Shown here one piece after another: positions 1 through 12,541 of a DNA stretch of 64,000 bases (position 1 is the stretch's first letter; the number at the start of each line of letters is the position of its first letter). The position numbers and the translations under genes are program-made. The notes beneath the pieces are model-generated. The model saw nothing but the letters and a program-made list of their open reading frames with translations, made no database searches and was not told the DNA's origin. The DNA is taken from assembly GCA_018292915.2 (NCBI GenBank), contig JACVVK020000038.1, forward strand, positions 393,501-457,500. Reading direction: 5' to 3'. Origin of the DNA: Batillaria attramentaria. Its lineage: Eukaryota; Mollusca; Gastropoda; Batillariidae.

Positions 1-2339
1 AAGTTAAGCCCTGCAAACCGCTGAACAGAACCGTATGATTTTCAGGCATCAGTTATTTCCTTACTGGGACATTGTCTCTTCTAGTTTCTTTTACACTGCC
101 AGTGTACGGGTGGTCCGGCGACCCTGGCGACCTAGTGGTGGAGTTCACGACTAGCTAATGTAGCTATACGGAGTGCATTTGGCTACGCGACGGTATTAGC
201 TTCCGTCGGCTAAATATAGTAGAAAATCTTTGCCCCTTTTAAAGTTTGTGTGCATAGTAAAATGTGGCAATCTGGTGATTTTTGTTGGCTTTGTAAACAA
301 GTTTCATGCCAGGTAATAGTAAAATTAGGGAAAAATGAGGCTGGCTTGTGGACTATTTGTATTCATGCGCGGAATGAGGGGGTATGTGGTCGCTGCCAAC
401 ATTGCCAAAAAACGGAATATTGGAATTTGTTTAAATTTCCTCTACGCATGAGTCTATGGCTGCCTGATTTTTGTGAATTTTTTGGTGAATTTTAAAGCAT
501 GTCTAGGGTGTCATCTGCAGCGTTATGTGTAAGAGGAATATATAGCGTTTTCCTCCAGATTTGCATGTGTCGCGTAGCCTTTCGTCAGTTGTATGCAGGG
601 AGAGGTCGATAGTGGCGTCCCTTACGCTAAAGTCTACCTTGGGAGTTGTAACTGAGGCTGAGTAAACTACCACCCGGGTTTAAATCCGAGTTTACCTCGA
701 CTCGGGTTGGCCGACCCGGGTCAATAGTGTTTATACCACATCCTCTGCATGTCCGGGTCTATCCGGAGAGAGAGACAGACAATGACAATGACAATGATCC
801 TTTATTTATCAACGGTAAAGCTATTGGCACAATTATCATTTCCAAACTTGCCGTTGCTACTCTAAATTACAAAAAGAGAGACAGAAACAAAGAAAAAAAG
901 AATAACGAAAAAAATCAGGCAACCACAACAAACAATCATGGACAATCACCATGCAAACAACCAAATAAGCCAAAACGCAACGGAATAAGAGACTACATCT
1001 ACGTAGAGAGAGAAAGAGAGAGAGAGAGAGAAAGAAATAACTTACAAATCAATGCCAGGTTGTTTTCAGTGCTTCCAGACATCTTGTTTTCCTATTCTGT
1101 GAAATTGTTAAAACATGTTACTATTCCATAAAATTGAGAACACAAGAGGCGACCATTCGACCGTTTTCTATTCTGATCGTCATTTTGTTTTAATTAGGCG
1201 CGAATGCGTGTCGCATATGTCAAATCAATTGTTCTGCCCCCCCCCCCCCCCCTCCTCTCCCCAAAATGAAAGTAACATATTTACATCCGAGCCGAAAAAA
1301 TCTACAAATACGTTTAATGACTGCATCTGATGATGAGAAATACGCACGTACCAGTTGTTATATGCCGAGATGGTCTCGATGTTGTACAGAAGAACAGTTC
1401 TGGTGTTCGGTTATAATGGACACCTTCAGGTACACACTCGTCGATTTGTAGCTTAAACCCCTGAACTTTATACACACGCAAGTATCGAACTCTTACCAGA
1501 CGAGTTTCAGCTATAGATTAGGTCCCACATTCTGTACACTCACAAATGTCGAACTCATCATTAACCGGCAGAACACGAGAATAAGTTAGCTTCAATTATT
1601 AAATTATTTGTCATTTATTCACAATTTGTGGATCATTGTGCCCATCACATGGTGGAAATTTCTCCTTGTGCAATACTAATTACCTTTTTGGAATTTGCAC
1701 ACAAATACCACGGTAAATATAAGTAGGCGTGGCCCTGGTTTTGAACTATTTAAAATAATACATGTACTCTGCGCCATTTTCGACTTTCTAGATTTTTCCC
1801 TTAATCGAAGTTAAACACAAAGCTCATTAATGTAAACACTCCGATTAGGCTCGGTGGGGACTCATTTATAACAAACCCTAGTAATGAGACGCTACACAGA
1901 ACAAAATATTTATTGCTAGTAGAAATACGGAATTATGAATTTTTGAGAGAAAAAAGAAAAGTCTACCGTTTTTTGTTTTTTTTCTGGTCGATACCTCATC
2001 GTTCAGAATTTGGAAGGAAACTGGGTAGAAATCAAAGGGTGGAAGCTAGAGTACCCGAAGAGAGTTTTCGCATACGGTGCTACATGCCTGACGTGAAACC
2101 TCCGCCGCCGCTAGTGACACTCAGGGCTTAAAATGGTACATGATGCGAAAGACGGAGAAGTATGTAGCAGTTACTCAGTGACGAAGTGACAAAGCCAGGA
2201 GCGCGCGTCATGCAAAGCAGACGTGTCAAGCTACGGGTGTCCAGGGGCATCATGCTCACTCGGATTAAAAAAACAACAACAACAACAAAAAAAAAACAAC
2301 CTCCAACCTGTGCAGTTTTGGCACATTCTGACATTACTT
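1..2339. other. Intergenic; no gene seen
   Basis: Only short open frames without recognisable domains. Contains a (GA)n tract near 1005-1035, a C run at 1238-1252, an A/CAA-rich tract at 2268-2300, and the dispersed repeat at 674-755. Confidence 0.5.
674..755. repeat. Dispersed repeat shared with 51119-51187
   Basis: gagtttacctcgactcg...gtcaatagcgttta...catcctctgca-like sequence occurs at both sites, next to cccgggtt-type motifs. An unclassified interspersed repeat. Confidence 0.6.
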
Positions 2340-3412
2340 TAAGTACTTCTGAGGAGGAAACATTTTTTTAAGGAAAATTTTTAGAATTTAGAAATAGTCT
2401 AATAGGCTCTCAGTATACAGTCTGTGCAGTTTGGTGCGCTTTGGCACGCTTTTAAGTGCTTTAGAAGAGGAAACGCTTTTTGGAGGGAGGAAAAGTTTTA
2501 GCCAAACGTGGAAATCCGCCAAACTCCCTGCACACTCGATCCAAGGCCGCGACACCTTCTTCTTCTTCTTCGGCGTTCGACAGCTACACGGCTACAGTCG
2601 CATCCCGAGGGATGCCACAAACTTGGACGTCCGGTGAAGGTCGGCCGCGTTCCCCCACAGCTTGGTATTGAGGTCCCACCCCCCCCCCCCCCCCCCCCTT
2701 CCGGCCAGAAATGTTGCCGCATCTCCTCGTGTAGGGGGCAGTCCTGGAGAACGTGGGATGGGGTCTGGTCGGCCAGGCCGCACTGACACGGGGCTGTGTC
2801 TGCCACTCCTATCCTCTTGAGGTGGGCTCGGAGGCCACAGTGGCCTGTGCGCAGGCGGTAGATGGTGGTCTGGTATCTCCTCTCCAGCGTCCTAATGGGA
2901 TCTTGGTCTGCCCGGTATCCGTCATTCAGGGAGACCCAGTCTCTGTGGAATCAGCGGAAGAAGCCACTCACAATGGAGGCAGTGGCGTCTATGTCAGGTT
3001 TCCTGATGGAGAGTAAACCAGCACTGCAGTTCCCGGAGGAAAGCTCTGCTCCAACTTCAGAGCTGAAGTCCTGGCCATCACCACAGCCGCTGACTTTCTC
3101 TCCTACAGCAAAAAGCCCCTTGGCAACATCTCCATCTTCATCGACTCCATGTCCACACTCCAGGCCCTCGACTCCCCTGATCCAGGCCCCCCTCATACAG
3201 TTCCTCCAGGCCTCCCTCTCCTCCCTGACCCAAAAAGCCCCAACAACCCTCAAGTGGGTGCCTGCCCACGTCGGTCTCTCAGGCAACGAGCGTGCGGACC
3301 ACCTTGCATAGGAAGGAAGCCAGCTCCCCCAGCCAACAATCCCTGTCACGTATGAAGAAGCCAAGACACTCATACGCAGCCCGCGACACCACCTTCATAG
3401 ATCTGGCGGATG
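2340..3412. mobile_element. 5'-inverted (fold-back) LINE fragment: RNase H on plus strand, C-terminal part on minus strand
   Basis: On the plus strand, about 2966-3412 encodes pieces of an RNase H domain from a non-LTR retrotransposon (GGSGVYVRFPDGE, FRAEVLAITTAADF, ISIFIDSMSTLQAL, WVPAHVGLSGNERADHLA) with stops and frameshifts. On the minus strand, about 2960 down to 2498 encodes the part that normally follows it (RTLERRYQTTIYRLRTGHC, GVADTAPCQCGLADQTPSHV), including a CxC...H..C finger. Head-to-head order with the older part outermost is the twin-priming signature. The left end near 2340 is approximate. A poly-C tract interrupts it at 2680-2699. Confidence 0.75.
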
Positions 3413-3416
3413 AAGC

Positions 3417-3422
3417 TTTATT
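3417..3422 (-). promoter_or_regulatory. Poly(A) signal AATAAA for the helicase-RBR gene
   Basis: AATAAA on the minus strand about 50 bases past the TAG stop. It would give a very short 3'UTR that overlaps the edge of the folded LINE fragment. Positional inference only. Confidence 0.55.
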
Positions 3423-3470
3423 GTTGTTTCTTCTGTCCTTCAGTCAAATCTCCGACATGGCTAACGCTGC

Positions 3471-4620
3471 CTAACGGTCAATATCGATCCCGCCGTGTTT
3501 GGAAGCCAGATGGTCATAGCAAGCCTTGGCTGAGGTGAATGTTTCGCCACATCGCCAGCAGAAATGAACATTACAAGCAGTGCAATGCATGTGACTGCAC
3601 CCATCCGATTTCTCAATTAGACACTGGCACCCGGAACACAACCGTACGTTCAAAGTGTTCTTGTCTGCCCAGGCCTGAAGGTCACTATCAAGGGCACGCG
3701 AACCGCCTTTCGGTGGGATACGTGCACAATCTCGACCTTTGTGTGCACGCTGGTGGCAGTCTGTGCACGTGCCCACGCGGCAAGCCGGACAGACGAAAAC
3801 CTGTTCTTCATCATGGACGTTGTAGACCGCCTGGCAGTCCGTTGTTGGGCAGAACCGGGCGATGTTCTGGTTAGCCTGCACGTAGGCAGAAACGGAAGCG
3901 GAAGCTAACTCGCGAGACGTGAAGTCACCTCTGCGCATCATGTTCCGGAAGTCACGCCAGGCCAGTGGTTTGTCGCATCCCTCATGACAGCAGCAGATGG
4001 GGAACGTGCGTTCTTTGATGGCCACCTTCACCTAGTGACAGAGCATGAAAAACACACCATAAACTAATTATATGTAAACTACAACTTTAACTTACTCCTT
4101 TCTACCCAAGAAGTTTAAGTAAGTACTGTTCCTGTCGCCCAAGTAACTTTTGGCCTGTCTGGACGCAGTACAAGGCCCTCGAGTCACAGTGGCAACTGGT
4201 ACCTGCCCCGGCCCCGGCGCAACACTGACGAAGCCTATGGAACACGCTGAGAGCCTGCCAAGCCTTCTCACGCAGGTCGAACGGCTTTTTTGTTCACACG
4301 CAACGAGCGTGCAGTGAGCGGACTGCGCCGCCGGCCTGGCGCTGGACAACTTCAGGTAGGATAGAACCAGTGCTGTGGAACACTGACTGACAGTAAGTGT
4401 TCAGCGTTGAGGCTAATCTGAAAACTCTGCAGAAAGACATAAGGAACTTGGGCTTTGCACATACCTGGGCTTTGACACAGCTACGACAGAAAGGATGGGC
4501 ACATAACTCCAGCCTGTAGAGTTGCGGGACTTGCACGTCAGTAAGACAGACAGAACACTCCAGGGCGTCTGGGTCCTTCCGCCGAGGTTGCTGGCACATC
4601 TCCCACATTCTGTCCATCTC
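3471..4620 (-). CDS. Helicase gene, exons 5 and 6: RING1-IBR-RING2 E3 ligase module
   Basis: Exon 5 (4620-4465) carries the first RING1 cysteines (C2016xxC2019, then CAHPFCRSC). Exon 6 (4031-3471) carries the rest of RING1, the IBR cysteines (FCPTTDC, CPAC, CTDCH) and RING2. RING2 has the order C2178-x2-C, then the cysteine of SDGC (about C2191), the position of the catalytic thioester cysteine in RBR ligases of the parkin/HHARI type, then HMHCTAC and CWRC. All expected zinc ligands and the catalytic cysteine appear present, so the ligase looks intact. The stop is TAG at 3471-3473. Confidence 0.9.
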
Positions 4621-7600
4621 CTGATCAGGGGGGGACAACACAAAACGAACGAAAACATCACACGAATATCAAGTGTGTCAGGAGATTAAGTTAGTCGACC
4701 AAAAGACAAACACAAACAACAACAAAACCAAATAAAAAAAAAAATCCATGCCAACAACCCAGTGATCATACGGGGAAATGCAATAAAACACCAACACAGC
4801 AATTCATTTCAAAATACCGAGCGTTTGACTTAAGACCGAAAGGTCGCGGGTTCGATCCCGACTGGGTCAGCCTTTTCGAACAGGCATCTCTTCTCTTTTT
4901 TTTTCCATTTCTGAAATCTCCCATCCACCCTGTGCGACTTTGACTGCCTGCGGGTAGTTACCTCACCTCTCGTATGAGTTGTCTCGCGGAGTCCATGGAG
5001 TCCGGGTTGCCGACCATCCTCAGCTGGTGACGGCGGAAGTCCACAGACACGGACTCGAGTCCTGTGGCCTCACAAAATCCCTCCATATCCACGCCGTATC
5101 TGCAGAGCCGATAAATAAGAGAGAGTTACGGGCTGCCGTAGGCACGGGTCCGCGTCAGTAGCGAACTTTCTAGTGTTTGCCGAGTCTCGTCTCAGTTGTC
5201 GCGGCCCTCGAAATACCGAGATTTGGGACGGGAGGCTAGAGCCACAAACAATGATGTGGTCAATCGCCGCCATGCCACGTCGAGGTTATTATTATTATTA
5301 TTATCATATTGATTATTATCATCTGGAAGCGTATGGCATAAATAACAGAATGTGTGATACTATTAAACGTCCACTGAAACACCTTTCAATGATGTTCTTC
5401 ATGACCCCTGGCGGCTTGTTGTCTCCCCTTAACGCCTCCTCCTCCATCGTCCGGTCCTGTGATACGTATTCCAGGATCTTCTGACGAATCTGATGTTGAG
5501 AAATAAACACGTGGTGACGCATGTTACAACATCAGACCTGGGTAGTAGACTACAGCTCTGCAGATCTAGCATTCTAACATGGTGCTGACCTTGATGGCGG
5601 GGAGCCGGGGTGGTCGAATGGTAGAGCGTTGGACTTCTAATGCTCGGGTCGTGAATTCGTATCCCGGCTGAGGCCAAATATTTGTGCTGGCCTTTTCATC
5701 GTTGCCCCGTCTTTGATATCATCCGTATGTGGTGGAAAAGGACGTTAAACCCCCAAATCCTCACCCCACCCACCTTGATAGCATTTCTACTTCGGCACAT
5801 CACAGACTGATAGAGGTTGCAACCACCCGTTCCTGATGAAGATCATTCTTGGTCCAACGCACAACATGAAGTAACTTTCACGATGACGTATGATAATTAT
5901 GCCAACTACACGTAGCACCAAAACCTGGCAGTGTTTAACCTTCGCCTAAAAACTTGCGCGCCGTACATCGTGGGTACGAACGCACCCATGATACTTTAAA
6001 GAAGAAAACTGCGTCCTGGGTGCAAACGCACGCATGCTTTTAAAGAAGGAAAAAACGTATTATCCCTCTCCGTAAATCGTGAGTGCAAACTGACCCACAC
6101 TTTTAAAGAATGAACTATACTGCTGCTTGGAGGACATTCCTATCCCAGCCAAATTCAAAACAGGCAGGAGTCTGGCGCTGCAGTCGTGGGTGACGCCATC
6201 GGAAAGTAACACAACCGAAATTGCCCAAACACACACACACACATAATACAACACGAGAACTGACCTTTTCCCGAGTTTGCTGTGTGCCGTGAATGGACGC
6301 AATACACAGTCTGGTGTCAAAGCTGACTGATGCCGCGGTCTTCCTCTCAACCTTCTGCAGAAATGTCCGGCGGCCTGCTGGAGTCATCAGGAAGGCGATG
6401 TTGGGCACCGAGCTACAATCAACAATGTCTCCCCTGGTCAGCTGATCCATATCCGACATTGCCCGCCTGACCTTCTCCCGTGTTGGCGCCGTAACAGTGA
6501 CGTAAGTGGGCGCTGATGGGTCAGCATCTTCTGGGGGCTCTGCGACGGTGACTTCGACATCCCTATCTTCCTGAACGCTAAATGCCAACACGTCGTCTCG
6601 ACAGAATTGCCACGCAGTACTCTGGATCTGGGCCTTCACAGAAACGCGAGGAACGAGTCTCATATAGTGACCGTTTACGCTAAAGCCTTCTCCAAGCTGT
6701 TCACACGCTCTGATGCCTTGCTCTGCATCTCGGAACGTGACGTCCGCTGACAAGGCTGCTTCGTCATGGCCGTCCGTTGTGTTTAGACGCACCAGGCCGA
6801 AAGGCAACTCCATACCGCGTGTCTGCACCTTACTCAAGATTGCGCGCTCAAGATCGTATCCCGTCACACCTAGACATGCGTGTGGTATGATAGCATTTTC
6901 CGCGTCCTGCCTGGCACCTTCCTCTACATACAGCGCGTCCAGCAACGACCGCCTCAGCTGATCTTGTGTCGTGTTCGGTGGGATGTTCCGCACGGTGAGA
7001 CAGTTGGCTCTGACGTCACAAGGTTCTAACGTCAATTCCCTACCGTGCACAATGAACGTCCCCAGATCGAGACAGCGGTCAAAGAGTCGCGGGGCGATGT
7101 CGATGCAGACTGAAGTTCGGTGTAGTGCCTTGTCGCCACGGGTCACACGGGCAACCACAGTCTCTTCCACAGGAGGACGGCGATACTCAACCTGAATAGA
7201 GAATGAAAGTTACAGGATGAGCCACCCTAATATAAACACTGGCAGAACGGCGTCCGTCCCAGCTTGAAGCACTGGGGCTTTGCTAGTGCTGGCAGGAAAA
7301 GTATGGTGGGGTGAGTGGGGGGGGGGAGGGGGGGGCTGGTATCTTGCATGAGTAAAGCTAAACCGTTAGCCCGGCTGCTGCTTCCAAATGAAGCTGTGCA
7401 GGTATTGTTGTCAGTTCCGTTCATCTTCCATGACAGTCCAGTGGAGTGAACAATACTGGCATTCAGAGATCTGACACGAGTCTCTTGTGAACCCTCACAT
7501 TCAGACGAGTTGCTTTGCATTGGAGATTGACATGGGCTATATAAAGAACTTTCGTTTTCAGGCTTGAACGTGGACTTCTAGCGGCTAAAGGTATGTACTG

Positions 7601-7893
7601 ATGAATGGAAATCTGGCCCTGTTCACCTTTCAAGATTTCCTCATGAAGAAGTATGTACTGATTATAAATTTCAAAAGCACATATACACAGCATCTCTCTC
7701 TCTCTCGGGGAGCCGGGGTGGCCGAATGGTAGAGCGCTGGACTTCTAATGCTCGGGTCTGAGTTCGTATCCCGGCTGGGGCCAAATACTTGTGCTGGCTT
7801 TTTCATCGTTGCCCCGTCTTTGTTATCACCCGTTGTGGTGGAAAAGGACGTTAACCCCCCCCCCTCTCTCTCTCTTGAAAATAAAGTTCCATC

Positions 7894-7936
<43 letters not shown>

Positions 7937-10900
7937 GCCTGGAGGACGACTCTGACGGAGGTAGTTTTGCCCCCTTATCAGCACATAGGTTACGGCACTC
8001 GCAAGACAATACTACCAACCAATTTGGAAGATATTTATTAGACCTTTGTTATGTCTTTGATTTGGTCATTTTAAATGGTATGTGTAATGGTGATGAAGAG
8101 GGTAAGTTTACATACGTTACATCAAATGGTAGCAGTGTCATTGATTATTTCCTGGTTTCTGTGGATTTCAACTGGAGTGATTTGTGCTTAGTTGTGGGTG
8201 AACAGACACTGTCTGGGCACTTCCCAGTCGAGTTAACCACTGCTAGCAGTAGAGCGGGAAACCCACAGAAAGATCGGGGACAGATGGATCATGCAGTTAA
8301 AGTGCTATGGAATGAAGATAAAAAAGGAGAATTTATGGAAGCTATGGAATCTGATGAAGCAAATGCTTTGTTGCAGGAGGCTATGGAGATGATCGGTATA
8401 AATTTAGACAAGGCTATTGAAGTGTTTACTACGTATCTGCATTGTATTTCAGAATGTATGAAAAGGAAAATTTTGCCTCGGGATAAATGCCCGTCTTGGT
8501 TTGATAACGAATGCCAAAAAAAGAAACGAGAAACACTCGCAGCTCTTAGAAAATACAGACGGACGCTTCGAACTGAGGACAGGGTCTTTTATTGTACATG
8601 CAGAAAATACAGACGGACGCTTGGAACTGAGGACAGGGTCTTTTATTGTACATGCAGAAAATACAGACGGACGCTTGGAACTGAGGACAGGGTCTTTTAT
8701 TGTACATGCAGAAAATACAGACGGACGCTTGGAACTGAGGACAGGGTCTTTTATTGTACATGCAGAAAATACAGACGGACGCTTGGAACTGAGGACAGGG
8801 TCTTTTATTGTACATGCAGAAAATACAGACGGACGCTTGGAACTGAGGACAGGGTCTTTTATTGTACATGCAGAAAATACAGACGGACGCTTCGAACTGA
8901 GGACAGGGTCTTTTATTGTACATGCAGAAAATACAGACGGACGCTTCGAACTGAGGACAGGGTCTTTTATTGTACATGCAGAAAATACAGACGGACGCTT
9001 CGAACTGAGGACAGGGTCTTTTATTGTACATGCAGAAAATACAGACGGACGCTTCGAACTGAGGACAGGGTCTTTTATTGTACATGCAGAAAATACAGAC
9101 GGACGCTTGGAACTGAGGACAGGGTCTTTTATTGTACATGCAGAAAATACAGACGGACGCTTGGAACTGAGGACAGGGTCTTTTATTGTACATGCAGAAA
9201 ATACAGACGGACGCTTCGAACTGAGGACAGGGTCTTTTATTGTACATGCAGAAAATACAGACGGACGCTTGGAACTGAGGACAGGGTCTTTTATTGTACA
9301 TGCAGAAAATACAGACGGACGCTTCGAACTGAGGACAGGGTCTTTTATTGTACATGCAGAAAATACAGACGGACGCTTGGAACTGAGGACAGGGTCTTTT
9401 ATTGTACATGCAGAAAATACAGACGGACGCTTGGAACTGAGGACAGGGTCTTTTATTGTACATGCAGAAAATACAGACGGACGCTTCGAACTGAGGACAG
9501 GGTCTTTTATTGTACATGCAGAAAATACAGACGGACGCTTGGAACTGAGGACAGGGTCTTTTATTGTACATGCAGAAAATACAGACGGACGCTTGGAACT
9601 GAGGACAGGGTCTTTTATTGTACATGCAGAAAATACAGACGGACGCTTGGAACTGAGGACAGGGTCTTTTATTGTACATGCAGAAAATACAGACGGACGC
9701 TTGGAACTGAGGACAGGGTCTTTTATTGTACATGCAGAAAATACAGACGGACGCTTGGAACTGAGGACAGGGTCTTTTATTGTACATGCAGAAAATACAG
9801 ACGGACGCTTGGAACTGAGGACAGGGTCTTTTATTGTACATGCAGAAAATACAGACGGACGCTTCGAACTGAGGACAGGGTCTTTTATTGTACATGCAGA
9901 AAATACAGACGGACGCTTGGAACTGAGGACAGGGTCTTTTATTGTACATGCAGAAAATACAGACGGACGCTTGGAACTGAGGACAGGGTCTTTTATTGTA
10001 CATGCAGAAAATACAGACGGACGCTTGGAACTGAGGACAGGGTCTTTTATTGTACATGCAGAAAATACAGACGGACGCTTGGAACTGAGGACAGGGTCTT
10101 TTATTGTACATGCAGAAAATACAGACGGACGCTTGGAACTGAGGACAGGGTCTTTTATTGTACATGCAGAAAAGAGTACAAGTGTATGCAAAAGCAAAAG
10201 AGGGAGGCCTTCAGACAGGAAAAACTGAGACTTTTGGACGAATCCTCTAAAGATAGCAACAAATTCTGGAACGTAGTACGATCTCTATCAAGGAAAACAA
10301 TGATAAAACCAAATATTTCTTTGGCAGATTGGAAGAAGCATTTTGAGTCTTTGTTGAACCAAAGCGCAACAGCTAAGTATGATAAGGTACACGAGCCTAC
10401 TGATTATTGCGAGATAACAGACACCCCAATCACAGAAAAAGAGACACAAGAAGCTATTAGACATCTTAAGAGAAACAAAGCCAGTGGTTGGGATGGCATT
10501 CCGGCAGAAGTTTTGAAAAACGCAAAGTACATTATCCCGTTTCTGAAGGCCTTCTTCAATGCTCTTCTCGATGCTGGCTATTTTCCGAAGCCTTGGTGTA
10601 TGTCAATTATTGTTCCACTTTACAAGAAAGGGAACGCTGATGAACCGGGGAACTATAGGGGAGTATCACTCCTCAGTGTTGTCAGCAAGGTGTTTACGTA
10701 TATATTAAACAAAAGGCTTACGGAATGGGCTGAAGAGCAAAGTGTGATTGCAAAAGAACAAGCTGGATTTAGGTCAGATCACTCCACAGTAGACCACATC
10801 TTCACTCTCATTGCCATTATCCAAAAAAGTATGTCACAGGGCAAACGAAAAGCGTATGTGGCTTTCATAGACTATGAAAAGGCGTTTGATTCTGTAGATA

Positions 10901-12495
10901 GAACATGCCTATGGTCACTGTTGTGTAAAAGAGGTCTCTCCAGGAAAATGTTATGTTTACTTCAAAGTGTATACGAAACTGTTCGTTGTTGTGTAAGATC
11001 TGGCTATGACTACACAGATTTTTTCGAGTCGCCCTGTGGCGTTAAGCAAGGTTGTTTGCTGAGTCCAAGAATTTTCTGTCTGTTTATCAACGAAGTAGCA
11101 GATGAGATTCGGAAGGGGGGAAGACATGGCATAAAATTGTCACAGCTAATAGAAGAGATTTTTTCACTGTTGTTTGCAGATGATGTTGCACTTGTATCAC
11201 ACACCGTGGTGGGCCTCCAAAACCAATTAAATGTCCTGGCTAGAGCCTCAGCAAATATTGGCCTTAGAATAAATATGGACAAAACCAAGGTAATGGTATT
11301 TAGGAAAGGCGGTTATTTGGCGGCCAGAGAGAAGTGGTTTTTAAATGGGCAAAAAATTGAAGTAGTTAACTCGTATACTTATCTCGGTTTTACACAGACA
11401 ACCATGTTGTCTGCAAACATTGCCTTGGAAGGAATAGCTGTTAAAGCCAGGAAAAAAGTAATGGAAATTTTCAAATCTCTGTGGAAAATCGGCTGTGAAG
11501 ACATCAAGGTGTATCTAAAGCTTTTTGACCTCCAGGTACAGCCTGCCTTGACCTATGCGGCGGAAATTTGGGGTTGGGAAGAGGTAAAGCAAGTAGAAGC
11601 GGTACACATGTATGCTTGTAAAAAGATTCTAGCTGTCAGTCAGAAAACTCCAAACACACTTGTGTATGGGGAGTTGGGTAGGTACCCCCTTTTTATAAAC
11701 ACACTGGTGAAAGTTGTAAAATACTGGCTACGTCTTTTGACACAGGATGAGGCCAGACTCCCAAGAGCAGCGTATGAATCGGCGAGAACATTGGATGACA
11801 AGGGTATAGAAACTTGGGCAACACATGTGAGGAAATGTATGTTCTCGTACGGATTTGGGTTCGTGTGGTTGTATCAGGGGGTCGGAAACAAAGCAATGTT
11901 TCTAAGAGAGTTTAAACAGCGCTTGGTGGACTGTTACCATCAAGACTGGCACTGGAAGATTGTCAATAGTCAGCGATATGTGAAATATAAAGAATTCAAA
12001 CAGACGTTGCAGCCAGAGCCGTACTTAAACGAGCTAACTACCAGACATTTCCGCGATGTAGTTGTTAGATTCAGATTAGGAGTAAATGAACTTATGTCCA
12101 ATAAACATAGATATGCACAAAATGCTAGTGCAAGATACTGCCCTTTTTGTCAGGGGAAAGAAGAGGACGAAGTACACTTTTTGTTCAGTTGCCCTGTGTA
12201 TGAGCAACTCCGGACGGACAGATTCCCGAATCTATGCATTGACAACCCTACTATGAATGATATATCCGTGCTATTGAGTTTGTCCTTTGTTCGGACACTT
12301 GCAAAATTCCTAGTCGAAGCGTTTAAACTTAGAAATTATAAACTTGGTATGACATCTACATCCTTTGTAATGAATGATTGATACTCATTTTAGAGAACTA
12401 TGCCATAAGAATGTACGCGCCACATGCCCCAATGTCACCAGCTGTAACCAGAGGGCTCAGCTGGGGGGGAGTGTTCCTTTTTGTTCCTTTTGTTC

Positions 12496-12541
<46 letters not shown>

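Noticed and set aside
727..1131. 134-codon frame near the left edge
   Set aside because: Composition follows GA-rich and A-rich repeats; no domain is visible.
5599..5672. Possible tRNA gene (cttctaa anticodon loop)
   Set aside because: It continues into a conserved SINE body repeated elsewhere in the window, and the acceptor stem does not pair cleanly.
8449..10228. Long open frames (575, 582 and 539 codons) on both strands of the 54-bp array
   Set aside because: Period 54 is divisible by three, so one open unit keeps the frame open through all copies. Only the frame continuous with APE and RT is meaningful.
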